Assembly: GCA_007922305.1 (NCBI GenBank) | Contig: ML677335.1 | Span: 40,352,887 to 40,416,886, forward strand | DNA: 64,000 bases | Source of the DNA: Dermatemys mawii | Taxonomy: Eukaryota > Chordata > Testudines > Dermatemydidae | Direction of reading: 5' to 3' | In this document: piece after piece, positions 23,451 to 34,495 of the stretch | Layout of the letters: every line of letters starts with the position of its first letter | How positions within the stretch are numbered: the stretch's first letter is position 1 | Notes under the pieces: model-generated | Told to the model about the DNA's origin: nothing | Database searches by the model: none | The model's input: the letters and a program-made list of their open reading frames with translations, nothing else | Made by a program: the position numbers and the translations under genes

Positions 23451-24223
23451 CAGAGGTGGGAAAACCATGGCCTGCGGGCCACATCCGGCCTGCGGGACCA
23501 TCCTGTCCCGCCTGCCTGAGCTCCCAGCTGGGGAGGCTCCCCTGCCTTTCCTCTCTTCTGGAGCCTCAGCACCCTGCACCGCCAGCGCTCTGGCCTGCTG
23601 CTCCTGGGCAGTGCTTCAGGCTCCGGGAGAGGGGGGAAGGTGTGAGAGCTGCCCCAGCCGGGAGCTCAGGTGGGTAAGGGGGCCTGAGCTCCCACCGCTT
23701 TGAGCAGCATGGCAAGGGTGAGTGGCTGCGAGCTCCATCTGGCCATGCGACCTCCAGATGCTGCTCTGAGCAGCACAGTAAAGGGGCTGGGCAGGGGGTG
23801 TTGGATAAGGGGCAGGGAGTCCTGGGGAAAGTCATGGGACAGAGGGCGGTTGGATGGGGCAGAGGTTCTCAGTGGGCGGTCAGGGGACAGGGAATGGGGG
23901 GTTGGGTAAGGGGTGGGGTGCTGGGGTGGCAGTTAGAGTAGGAGGTCTCAGAGGGTGGTGGTTGAGGACAAGGAGTACAGGGGCTTAGATGGGGGTGGGG
24001 TCCTGGGGGGGTGGTTGGGGTAAGGGGGGTTTGGAGGGGGATCGGGGACAAGGAGCAGGGGGGGGTTGAGGGGTTGGTGGTTGTGAGGGGGCAGGAAGTG
24101 GGTGGGGGTCAGATGGGGGTGGGGCCAAGCTGTTTGGGGAGGCACAGCCTTCCCTACCAGGCCCCTCATACAAATTTTGCAACCCTGATGTGGCCCTCAG
24201 GCCAAAATGTGTGCCTATCTCTG
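23451..24223. mobile_element. hAT-type non-autonomous element with 8-bp target duplication
   Basis: Flanked by perfect 8-bp duplications 'ttctgtca' at 23443-23450 and 24224-24231. The left end 'cagaggtgggaaaaccatgg' and the inverse of the right end ('cagagataggcacacatttt') align over more than 25 bp into 'ggcctg(c/a)gggcc'. An 8-bp duplication with CAG-starting inverted ends fits the hAT superfamily. The interior is GC-rich, with a degenerate G-rich minisatellite from about 23780 to 24110. No transposase remains. Open frames here are compositional. Confidence 0.88.
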
Positions 24224-24231
24224 TTCTGTCA

Positions 24232-26068
24232 GGACTGCATGGCAGTAACAATTACACTTCTAAATACCTCACTTAATATTTTATTTGTATAGTCAGCTCC
24301 AGTATCTAACTTTATATTTTTGGGTTGTGCTTGAACTTCGGTTGGCATCACTGGAAAGCTTGCCTAGGTCTGACAATCATACCATTTGTAACAATCATAA
24401 TTTCTCATTCACAGTTTAGACCTTGAGTAGAAAGGAATTGCATGGCCGGCAGCCAAAAATAGTGTTCATTGTTTATAAATATTTCTGCAATTGACAGTTT
24501 CTATTTGCAAGGAATAATGCTTCTTTTTAAAAACAAAATTAGGACTTTCTTTTTCACTGTGTTATGCTAGATTGCAGTTGTCAAAGTTCAGGGCAACTGT
24601 ATTTGCATTTCCTGTGTTTTCCCTGGACTCCTTCGTACTTCTCTGCTCTTATCTTTTAGTGTCCCCAATCTCTGGGTTTATTAGCTCAAACTCCCTCCAG
24701 CCAGGAAGTGACTGCAGACTACCTAAATCTGGAGCCCCAAACACACTTCCCCTCTCCCAGAGAATGACTGCGAATTGGTTCTCTTGCAGTCCCTTTACAT
24801 TGCCAACTTCCTGGCATACCAACCCTGCCTGTTCCTCCTCAGCTGGGCTCCATCTTCAATCAGCCTTTTGATCCTGGGCTTTTCCTCAGGTGCAGGCTAT
24901 CAAGTTAATTGACTTCATTTAACATGCTCTGCCTTGTGTGGGCTGGACAGTCCATTCACTGTGCCTTATACAGGTTCAAGAGGTGTGTACTCTTTTACAC
25001 TATTCTAAATTAGGACTAACTCCAGGTATCTCAATAAGACTACCCCCATGCAAGCAAGAACAGAACCAGAATTAAGATTTTTTTTTTAAGGTCCATATAT
25101 ATGATTGGGGAAATGCTGCTTTTAACACTATTACCTGCAATGTCTGCTACTGAAACCTTACTGTTTTCCTTTAGGAATATTACCTTAGTGTTTGCAATAT
25201 TCCCTAGACTTCAGTATACACTTAGCAAATGGAATATTGCAAATAATTGTAGCAAAGATAAATACTTTAAAATGTCAATTTAATTTTTTTATGGTGACCT
25301 TATTCTTGCACTGATGTCATCGTATTAATTTTGTCTCCTGTGAATAGCATTTTGAGGAATAGCCTGGCGATGATAGATATACCAGTGTTCTGGTATTATC
25401 TTTTCATTTGTTAAAATACTACTTTATGGTGCAATTTCTCCTGGGGAGACATGGCAGAGGCGCAGCTGTTTTGCAGATTCCCTACTGTCTCAATAATAGG
25501 TAGTTCAGGATTATTCATTTCTAAATATAAGTTTGAAACAATTATTCTAACCCTTGGGCAGTGGAGACTGGTGATATCTGAAAGTATGAGAAAACAGTTG
25601 ACTTGCCCCTATATAGGCATCTTGGGGATGGTCCCCCAGAACTTTTTGGTTATATTTCATTTTAAAAACTGGTGCCATGTGTTTTATTTTAAGCCCAATT
25701 TATATCTAAATTCATTTTACCACATTATGCCAGTTTATATGATAACCACCTGTTTCTTTCTCTATAGAAACAGGAGAAAGAACTAAAGGAGGAAACGAGA
25801 TGAAAAGAATAAACAGGGGACAGGGGAAGACTGGAAGAGAAAAATGAATGACAATAGTCTCCTCACCCACCTTAGTCCTACCTTGTTTTAGGTACTGAGA
25901 GCCAGGTTCTATATCTAGAAAGGTGGCTATAGGGGGCAGAAATTGAAGAAGTGAGGATTGGGATTTAGAAGTAGGGGTAGCTGCTTGTGACATAGCGTAG
26001 AGCATGCTGTCTTGCTCTAATGTAGAGTTACATGAAGCTGCAAAGAGATGTGGAGAAGAACTATCTGT
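24232..26068. other. Unannotated DNA
   Basis: No recognisable gene or repeat. The minus-strand frame 25712-26110 (132 codons) starts inside the repeat segment at 26.07-26.14 kb and has no domain. Confidence 0.4.
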
Positions 26069-26069
26069 A

Positions 26070-26140
26070 GCTTGAAAGTTTGTATCTTTCACCAACAGAA
26101 GCTGGTCCAATAAAAGATATTACCTCATCCACCTTGTTTC
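26070..26140. mobile_element. Probable PLE-type terminal fragment (short)
   Basis: Carries 'ttgaaagtttgtatctttca', then 'ccaacagaagctggtcca', then 'ataaaagatattacctcat'. The same ordered motifs occur at 330-385, so both derive from one repeat family. Confidence 0.45.
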
Positions 26141-27170
26141 TCGGTGTATCACCTGTCAGGTAGAGGATCCAGAAGAGGCAGCCACTCCAGTGCCTTGAGC
26201 CACATAATGCATATTCTAGTAGCAGACCTAGCAGCACTAGCAGGACTTCTAGACTTTCAGAGAGAGTGACCACACAGCTCAGAAAGGCAGACAACCAGAG
26301 CATTCAGAGGAAAAAGAGGACAGGAGTACAGCGCTCTGTAATTTTGTAGAAAAGTAATGGTCTGGACTAATATTAATAGCCTAACATGATTTTTTAAAAT
26401 GTTATTAGAGCCATATAACTATGACTACTTTAGAAAGTGAAGGTCATTAATATAGCAACAATTTAGGCCTAGACTTTCAAAGTTACACACACACTGAAAA
26501 TGTCACACATCTAACATTTGCATACCAAGTCTCAATGTGCATATGCAATTCAGCAATTTGAATGCACACTAGCCATGATCTAGTAAATAGCTAAAGACAA
26601 GCGACAGTGCCCTGCCCCATATTCTGACCTCCCACTACCAACACAAGAAAACGTAATATAAATAAATAGAAAAAACAGAAATCTGTGCTGGTGCCTCTGA
26701 CTGTTTTACAAACTGCCCTCAGCAATTTTGTAAATGACAAGCACCTTAATGCATACAGCATATTTATAGTTCTTATATTTCATTCTTTCTTTGTGTTTCA
26801 TTCAACTGAGGTAGTTTCTATAGCATATGTATACTTTACTTCTAGTTCAGCCTCATTTGATTCATTCAGCCTCTCAGGAGCCAGTAAATATAACTCTACA
26901 TGTAACCTTTAACTTTTTAGTGATATGTATAGTTACACCTTTCCTCTCTTCACTAAAATCCTTTAAACTGTGTATTCTGAATTCATCCCTCTTTTAGGGA
27001 TAATGCATGTTTCAATGTTGCTGTAAGGTTGCAGATCAGAGGCTATCATGCTAATTTAGCAGCAGCACTGCTACCAAGGAAACAGTTATACTCTATATTG
27101 ACTGATTTTTCTCCTGTGCCTATACTGAGCCTGCTTATCAACCTTTCCTTCATGGAATGTCATCACCATT
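26141..27170. other. Unannotated AT-rich DNA
   Basis: No recognisable gene, RNA or repeat. Confidence 0.4.
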
Positions 27171-27312
27171 TAAGTAATACATCAGCAGTGCAGTTCACTC
27201 TGATGATATATTACACTAACATATCATTAGTGCAACAGCAGAGCAAGGCACTTTGATGATGTATTAATATAATACATCACCAGAATGAGTCACTCTGATG
27301 ATGTACAACTCA
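27171..27312. repeat. Nested inverted-repeat cluster
   Basis: Contains a perfect hairpin, arms 'gatgtatta' and 'taatacatc' around a 3-base centre (27258-27278). Repeated 'cactctgatgat(a/g)ta' and 'aatacatca(g/c)cag' motifs sit in opposite orientations around it. The array looks like a small palindromic MITE or an inverted duplication. No family recognised. Confidence 0.55.
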
Positions 27313-27991
27313 AAAGATGGTCCTAACCAGGGAAATGTGGATATTCAATAAATCAAGGACTACATTAAAAAATAAAATCTGGGCCATCTTCTAAGAGAAA
27401 ACAAAGATTCAGATAGCTTTGAATGAATAGAGAATTGATTTTTAAAAGATTTTAAAATACAATTTGCATATCAGTTATTAAAAAGAGAAAATGTCTAAGG
27501 ACTTTCCAGACAAGTGGTGCAGTATGATTCTTTATAGTATTATCAGACTTTAGCCCCTTTCCTCTCTGCAATCATAGCAGATGCACACATTCTTTACTAT
27601 AATCTAAAATAGTGTAATAGAATTCATAACATGTTCTATATAGCTACCGCTAGTCCTATCTGGCATTAGGAAGTGCAGAGTAACAGAAAAATTAAAAAGG
27701 TTAAATTGAAACTTTTTTAAACTACAGAAGAGGTTCAGTTCAGGCTTAGTGTGAAAATATGTATCATACTTTGCATAATATTCTACCAAATGAATTTACT
27801 GGCAAGCATGGTAGCAGCAATGGCAAGTTTTACGTAAATACTGCACTGAGAATTTAAGATTTGCAGTCATGAGTATTGATATCAAGAAATTGATTGTAAC
27901 AGTAACACTTAAGGAATCAGGAAATAGTAATGCATGAAAGTTAAATGGGGTACAACTGAAACCAACCAAAACAGTCCAAACTTAAAATACA
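27313..27991. other. Unannotated AT-rich DNA
   Basis: Nothing recognised. Confidence 0.4.
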
Positions 27992-27998
27992 TTAACTT

Positions 27999-28273
27999 TT
28001 TTGTAAAAACAACAAGGAATCTTGTGGTACTTTAAAAACTACCATTTATTTGGGTATGAGCTTTCATGGATAAAAAATCCACTACTTCAGATGCTCCTGT
28101 CTCTTCATGTGTCAGTATATTTATGCCTGCATCTGTAATTTTCACTCCATGCATCTGAAGAAGTGGGTTTTTACCCAAGAAAGCTCATGCTCAAGTAAAT
28201 CTGTTAGTCTTTAAGGTGCCACCAGACTCCTCGTTTTTGTGGGTCCAGACTAACAAGGCTACCACTCTGATAC
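27999..28273 (+). mobile_element. Palindromic PLE-end derivative (RT-less), second copy
   Basis: The left arm has 'aaggaatcttgtggtac', 'gtatgagctttcatgg' and 'actacttcagatgc'. The right arm has their inverse: 'gcatctgaagaagtgggttt', 'aagaaagctcatgctc' and 'ggtgccaccagactcct'. It ends with the PLE terminal motif 'ccagactaacaaggctacc'. A 'tatttat' lies at the hinge (28118-28124), as in the copy at 8.4-8.7 kb. The flanks share 'ttaactt' (27992-27998 and 28274-28280), a candidate 7-bp target duplication. Confidence 0.75.
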
Positions 28274-28280
28274 TTAACTT

Positions 28281-31200
28281 CTTATACTGCTGGTTGGCTT
28301 ATTACATTTTGGGAATACTTTTGACTAATAAGTTGAGGAAAAACACCACAATTTCCTCACCATCAGGCCAAAATATTAAAAAGGATCAGATAAGTTATTT
28401 CTTCTAAACCATATACCCATCTTTATAAAGAACTCTTTAAAAGAAATATGTTAAGTGCATTTAAGTGGCAGAGCAACAAGATCACCAGTCATCCCTCAGG
28501 GAAATGGGACTGTAACATCTTTAAAACAAATCCTAAAAACAAATCAAGAAAATAAAATTAAAACAAACATAGTTTGGGCCCAGTCTAGAAAAAACAACCC
28601 AGTCAAGGGGGGGATGCTTTGGCCACAGGTCCCCAAACTAAATTAAACCAACTCAAGGCTGTTTTCCAAGTCCCAAATGTCCATAACAAAACATTAAAAC
28701 AGAAACAAATCTATCCCACCTTAATTCAGGGCAAACAGTAAATTTCCCCTAGACCCTCCTTATTCCTAAACCTGAGTCTCAGTCAGAGCCTCCCTTTCCA
28801 GAGGAAAATTAGAGTGCATCTCTCTCCATTCCTCTGGAACTCTCTGCTGTCATTTTGTGACTTTCCCTTCCCTCATCCTCCAAAAATGCAGAGCAGTGAG
28901 TTTCATCTTCCAGCAGCTTAAGGAGCCACAGCTGCCAGCTAGTGTTGAAGGACCAGCTCCTGTCTGCCCAGGAAGAGGTTTAATCCTTTTTTGGGTCTTA
29001 TGTCAGATCTATCATTTTGGCCTAAATGAGGAATTGAACCGACAATGTCCACAGCTAAAACCATGAGATTTTAAAGCTTCAATGAAAGAGCCAGGGTCTC
29101 ATGCTGAGAGTGATAACAGACCCATATACTATGTGGACTGGGCACAGAGGGGGACACAATGCTTACTGACTAGTTTGGTATAATGGCACATAAAACCCAT
29201 TATAGGCAGAAAAAACGAGAATTATCCAAAATACTTCCTATCCAGTACCGTTCTTAAATCAAACAGAGAGACTTTACAATAAGATGCAACACTTACCACA
29301 TTATAACTGGGTTTTTGTCCTTGTATAATTATTCTTTGTCTTCTTCCCATTCTTCCTGATCCCACCTCTGCTGTGTTTCTCCATATACAATGAGCAACCA
29401 AACAGTTCAATGTAAAGATTAATTTTCTTTTAGATTAAAAGTAGAGAAGCCACAATAGGGGGCTGCCTGCATCACTTTGGAGAACAAAATGGCTGTTCTT
29501 TCTGCAGTCAGGCAAAGTCCTTAGAAATGTGAAAAAGAGCAGGAAGCAGAAGACAGAGCCATTGCCAATTTCAAACCACACACACGCTGTTTCCCATCTC
29601 TTGCTCTTTTCTTTCTACATTATTCTGTTTTTCTTCTGCTTCTACAACAATTCCCTCTCTTCTTTTACCTTGTTTTGCTTACATAGGGATTATAGGACCA
29701 TTTCACCAGGTTCCAAAAGTTTCTCCTTTAGGACTGACACACTCATCTTGTGCTTTATCAGGTCAAATACATGTCTCACATGAGTGTTGTATTTTTCTGT
29801 ATTTTTTTCCTTAGCCTGTGTGGCAAGGTCAAGGTATGATTATCTGGAGAAAAAGTTCACAACAAGCCCAAGTTATGCACTGAAAAACCACTCTGGGATT
29901 TGTTAATTTAAGAGTTCTTATTAAATCAACCTCATTCCATAGTAAAGTCACTAGGGAGTCACATTCCCTTAATGTCTTTAACCAGTAGAATCCCAAACTG
30001 CATGATCAAGGCATCTTATACCACCTGAGCTGCTTTTCCCAACATCTGATCAGCAAACCCTCATTATAAGAATAGCTAGCTCCTTTTAGAAAAATAGACT
30101 CAGCTACACCTGATGGCTTCAGCTCATGGGGGTCTGAACTCCCTTTTAGAATTTAACAGCTTCCTCCTCCTCCCCCTTAAAAAGACCCTCAGACAAAAAG
30201 TACATGCTAGTGGAGAGAGATGAGGAAAAATGTAATGTTTAAACATTAAGGTTGTGACCAAAAAAAATAAAATTCAGAACATTCAGAATGAATGCTGTTC
30301 CTCCCTCACTCCTACTGTTACTCTGAGTTTATTTTCCCCCTTCCTCAAGGCAGGAGTCTCACCCATTGATTATAATCCTCAATTTACAGTGGAGCTCTGA
30401 AAATCTGGGTAATCCCAGCCACTTCGCATAAATGTGTCTGCTTGAAGCCTTTTAATTAATTGCAACCTGTAGTTTGAAAGCACACTTAAAGGTTGAATAG
30501 AGACTTGTAAAAGGAATGCTACTGGAAGGAAGAATACAAAACAGAACTGCCTCTAACATACACAATCTTTTTTTTAAAATGCACATCAACACGATTACTT
30601 AATTCAGTACACCACTGTCAATTCAAGATCAGAGACCCAAGCACACTGACCCTTCACACACACACTCAAAATCCAAGCTGTAGAAGCTCTGCAACTGAAG
30701 AATATCACAGAGCAGGCCCAGTCAGATGGTATCCATTATAGAAGCAATGGATGCCTCCAGGGAGCACATATCCTCTCCTTCTCCCCCTCCCCCCATCCCC
30801 TGAATTAAAAAGAAAGAGCAGTTCCTCCCTCTGTGACCCTCTCTGCCTGGTGATAATGTGAGTAAATGTCATTGTTTGCAACAAGCTTTAGTTTTCTGTT
30901 TGTGTTTAAAGTCAAGCATACTGATTCAGAGCTCCAGGCTACTCTAATGTTAAACATAGCACAGTATGTGCTGGGGTTAGAGAAGAGTCCACTCCATCAA
31001 TAAAACACAATCACCCTGAGGGCATGGGGGGACATGAGGAGTATGTTTATAAAAAAAGCATACAGCGTACTTAGCTGCCTCAACAGTAGTTAAGAGAACA
31101 AGAAACTTCTATTGTCCTTAAATACCTGCACCTTCAGATATTGTTTTAGCTTGAACTAAAAATATATCCTGCACATGTTTTTAGGAAGAGCATTAGTGAA

Positions 31201-32940
31201 GGATAATTTAAAAAACAATACCACCCCCCACAATTCACCTACAGTTGTTATAGGATTGAATAGGCATATAAAAGATGTATAAAAACACATCAAGTTTTTG
31301 TTGCTGCTTTCATTAGTTTCCTGCTTGTTGTTAAAAGCATTCTGGCACCCTACGATGGGATTAAGGCAAAGGTGAGTTGAAAGGAAAGACCAAACCAGTG
31401 GCAATCAGCCAGATTTTAACTCCTTGATGCCAAATCACAGATTTCCATGTGGTGAGCCCATATCAAGTCCATTGACACAATAAGGTCAAAAAGAAAAATA
31501 TGTGCAGCATTGGAGGCCTGTCCTACAATTCTGGTTACATTTATAGTCATGTGCCCATTCAAGCAATACTAATTAAGCAACTGTAGGCTGGACTAAGGTA
31601 ACATCTGCAGTGAGTGACTTGCACCTGACAAAGCTTAGCCCAGATTCTACTGGCTAAATGCTGAGCACCCTCAAATCTCACTGACCTTCCTGGTAATGCA
31701 CATCACCTTTCAGCATGAGGCCCTAACATAAATGGTGATGGGTGAAGAACTTCTTTTACAAGATTGCTGCTGAATCTGGACCACGTTTAAGTCCAATGTG
31801 CAGATAGGGAAACAGAGACAAAGAGCTCAGTCCACATACAAAACATCAGTTCAACTAACTGAGTATTTTGCCAGTGTCAGACTGCAGGATCAGACACAAT
31901 GATTCTAGCCACTGGTAGGGGGCTGCTAACTGAACAATTGTGCTGTATCAAGCGTCTAGCCCTAGGTTAGCAATAAATTGTTGCTTCAAACTACATGAAG
32001 ATAAATATACCCCCAAGATCTTGAGTTTTCTTGTGCTAAGAGCATTCAGAAAAATTCAGCCTTGCTATAAGCAAATGCATTCCACTGACCATTTGCACCT
32101 ACTCACACAGACTAAATTTGTCCATTGCCTTCTTACTGGAAAGAGAATAGGATAATGAGCATTAAAAATGTATCTTGCATATTTTAAAAAAAGCTTACCT
32201 GGAAGCAAATGAAATGATGGTGCCAAAGTAAAAGTTAATATGAACATGAGTAGTGCATAGTTTATCTGAGTTATGGAATTTCTACATCAAAATAACTTGC
32301 TCCTGGAAAATTCATATTGCTTCTTCCTCCCCCTTCACATTTTGTTTGTATCAGTGGGATGTTTAATTTTTCATGCTTACTCCATTTCTTCTCTTTCCTA
32401 TAGCCCAGAATGAAAAGTTGCCCTGCTACAGTGACCTTTTACCATTTCCTTATATTACTTCCACTGTTTCTATAATTTGTGATTAAATAGAAATGCCTAG
32501 ATAAAATGTTAATTGGTGCAATCCCTCTTTTTCATTCTATTTAGCAACAGTCTCTTTCGAGGTGAGCCCAATATAAAACATTTGACTCAGGAGGTAGATC
32601 CAAGGTTATCTAAAGTTCAGGGGCATTCTGACTGAAGGGTTTGGCTTAGCCCACTTTTAGATCTGTACCAGCTGTGAAGTTTGGACCTGGCAAACACTGC
32701 TCTGGGAGGGAAAGAATCCCAACTTTGGGCATGTTTAACCCAAGAAATATGGTTAGCCTATAATATGCATAGATTCACAAAGTGCAGATTGTAAACAAAC
32801 GTCTGCAAAGTTCAGCATAGCTTGAATCGGGGAGTTTAGTTCATAACCATCTCTACTAGTAATATGTTTGTCAGGTAGACCCCGATGATATCAAACCTCA
32901 AAAGCATTTTGCACCAAAAAGTTTAGGTGTGTTAGTTTTT
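28281..32940. other. Unannotated intergenic DNA
   Basis: About 4.6 kb without a gene I can support. A possible antisense tRNA-like B box ('gaattgaacc' near 29032) is isolated. Short CA runs occur near 29580 and 30655. No exon-like frame. Confidence 0.4.
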
Positions 32941-32974
32941 GGGCCTTGGACCCTACCTGTTAGAGCAGGCGTAG

Positions 32975-33180
32975 GTAGCCAGGAATCAGAGCTCAGGGTT
33001 GGAGCTGAGTCAGAGGCCTAGTGCCAGTGCCAAGGATCACAGCTGGAGTTCAGAGCCCAAGCCCATGGTCAGAATTAAAGTCCGAGACTAGATACCACAA
33101 CTGAAGTCAAGAATCAGAGCCCAGGGTCAGAACTGGATTACCTGGAGTGAGTCAAGACAGGAGCAGGGCTGGAGAAGACA
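32975..33180 (+). repeat. Degenerate minisatellite
   Basis: Irregular repetition of a unit of roughly 20-35 bp built from 'ggaatcagagctcagggt', 'cagagcccagggtcagaact' and 'ggtcagaattaaag'. It sits inside a longer stretch (about 32935-33390) that looks like an interspersed repeat, but I cannot fix its ends. Confidence 0.55.
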
Positions 33181-33448
33181 GGAACAGGTAGGAACAAGGA
33201 GGCACATGAGTTGGCATAGCCACAGGGGAATGCTTCAAACAGCTGCTGACCTAGTACTGCTACTGGGCTTAGGAGCCAGTCTTCAAATCCTTCCAGTCAA
33301 TTAGGAATTGTAGCCAATTAAGCAGCTTACTGCAGGGCAGCTGTAGTTGTTAGGTTTGCCCAGAGACAGCTCTGCTGCAGGCCCTGCTTCTTGACAGGAT
33401 GATTTTCTGAAACTCTTGTGTGTGTAAATTTGGGCTGAGAACACCAGG

Positions 33449-33520
33449 GATCTGATCCAAAGTTCATTTAGGACAATGGAAAGATTCCTGTTGACTTGAC
33501 TAGGCTTTGAATCAGCTCTC
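33449..33520. repeat. Short palindromic repeat (ccattga/tcaatgg family)
   Basis: 'gatctgatccaaagttcatt' and 'aggctttgaatcagctc' are inverted arms around a decayed centre ('caatggaaagattcctgttg'). Confidence 0.5.
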
Positions 33521-33559
33521 ACAAGAATAGCCTACAGCACATTATGTTATAATTATTAT

Positions 33560-34361
33560 ATATATTAGGGAAACACCAAGGGTGTGAGAGCCTTCCCAAA
33601 AGTGAGGGTGTGGAGGCCCCTGCCCCCCCAGAGACCCCACCCCGAGGTCCCTCCCCTTCACTCCAAGGGCATGTCCCATGCCACTTCCCAATCCCAGCCA
33701 AGCTGGCAGCGTGTGGGGCTGGAGGAGGGGTGAAAGCAGCCCCCTGCTGTGTTCCCGTCCCCCAGGGCCGCTGCCTTGGGAGGGGAAGAGACTAAGGCTC
33801 CCCACAGCTGTCCACACACCTCTCTCTGACCTGGGTCCGGCAGAGGCCTCAGAGCCACAGCCCAGCCATGGCAAAAGCTGAATGGCCAGCTGCAGGGAGC
33901 CACAGCAGACCCTCCACCTGCCTGCGGTGCAGGGAGTCCACCAAGAGCAGCTCCCTTCCTGTTTCCCTGCCCCTCCCCCCGGGCATGTGAAGGCTCTGTG
34001 ACTCCTCAGAGCTGCCCATGCAGCTTTTGCTATGGCTGGGTTGTGACTCCAAGGCCGCGCTCGCTCCCCCTCCCGCCATGCCCAGAGCTGAGTTAGGGAG
34101 AACCACGCAGGCAGCTGCGGTGAGCCATCTCCACCTAACCTGGGACAGGTGGGGACATGGGCAAGGGGCTGCTCTCAGACTCCCCCTCCACATCATGGGC
34201 ATGTGAATAGTCCATGTGACTTCCACGCTGGCCTGGCTATGGGGGAGGGGGAGAGGTGAGACCACAGGGGGAAGAGAAAGGGAAGAAGGCAGGTTGCCCC
34301 TGGCAAAAAGTGGATGGGCCAGGCAGGCCTATGGCCCCTCTGTCTCCCCTAGTTCTGACAC
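33560..34361. repeat. GC-rich block of repeat-like composition
   Basis: An abrupt GC-rich island in AT-rich DNA with C- and G-rich low-complexity stretches and recurring 'cacagc(c)cagccatggcaaa' and 'cagcttttgctatggctggg' motifs in opposite orientation. Its composition resembles the interiors of the hAT elements here. Ends not identified. Open frames up to 138 codons are a by-product of GC content, with no recognisable domain. Confidence 0.45.
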
Positions 34362-34495
34362 AGCACTGGGCAGCACCTAGGGGCCTCAGTCAGGGCCCCA
34401 CTGTGCAAGACACTGTACAAACACATGACAAAAAGCTGCCTGCCCCAAAGAGCTTAAAGTCTAACATAATACAGGAAACAACAGGTGGATACAAC
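34362..34495 (+). repeat. Ancient amniote SINE-like repeat
   Basis: Contains 'agcacctaggggcctcagtc', 'actgtacaaacacatgacaa', 'gcctgccccaaagagcttaa' and 'caacaggtggatac', in the order of a repeat I recall as widespread in sauropsid genomes. Fragments of the same repeat in reverse lie near 55.5 and 58.1 kb. Confidence 0.6.

Noticed and set aside
23451..24223. Possible promoter CpG island
   Set aside because: The GC-rich block is exactly bounded by hAT ends and 8-bp duplications, so composition is explained by the transposon.
33849..34265. 138-codon minus-strand frame in GC-rich DNA
   Set aside because: Composition-driven; several overlapping frames on both strands are open here, typical of stop-poor GC-rich repeat DNA.
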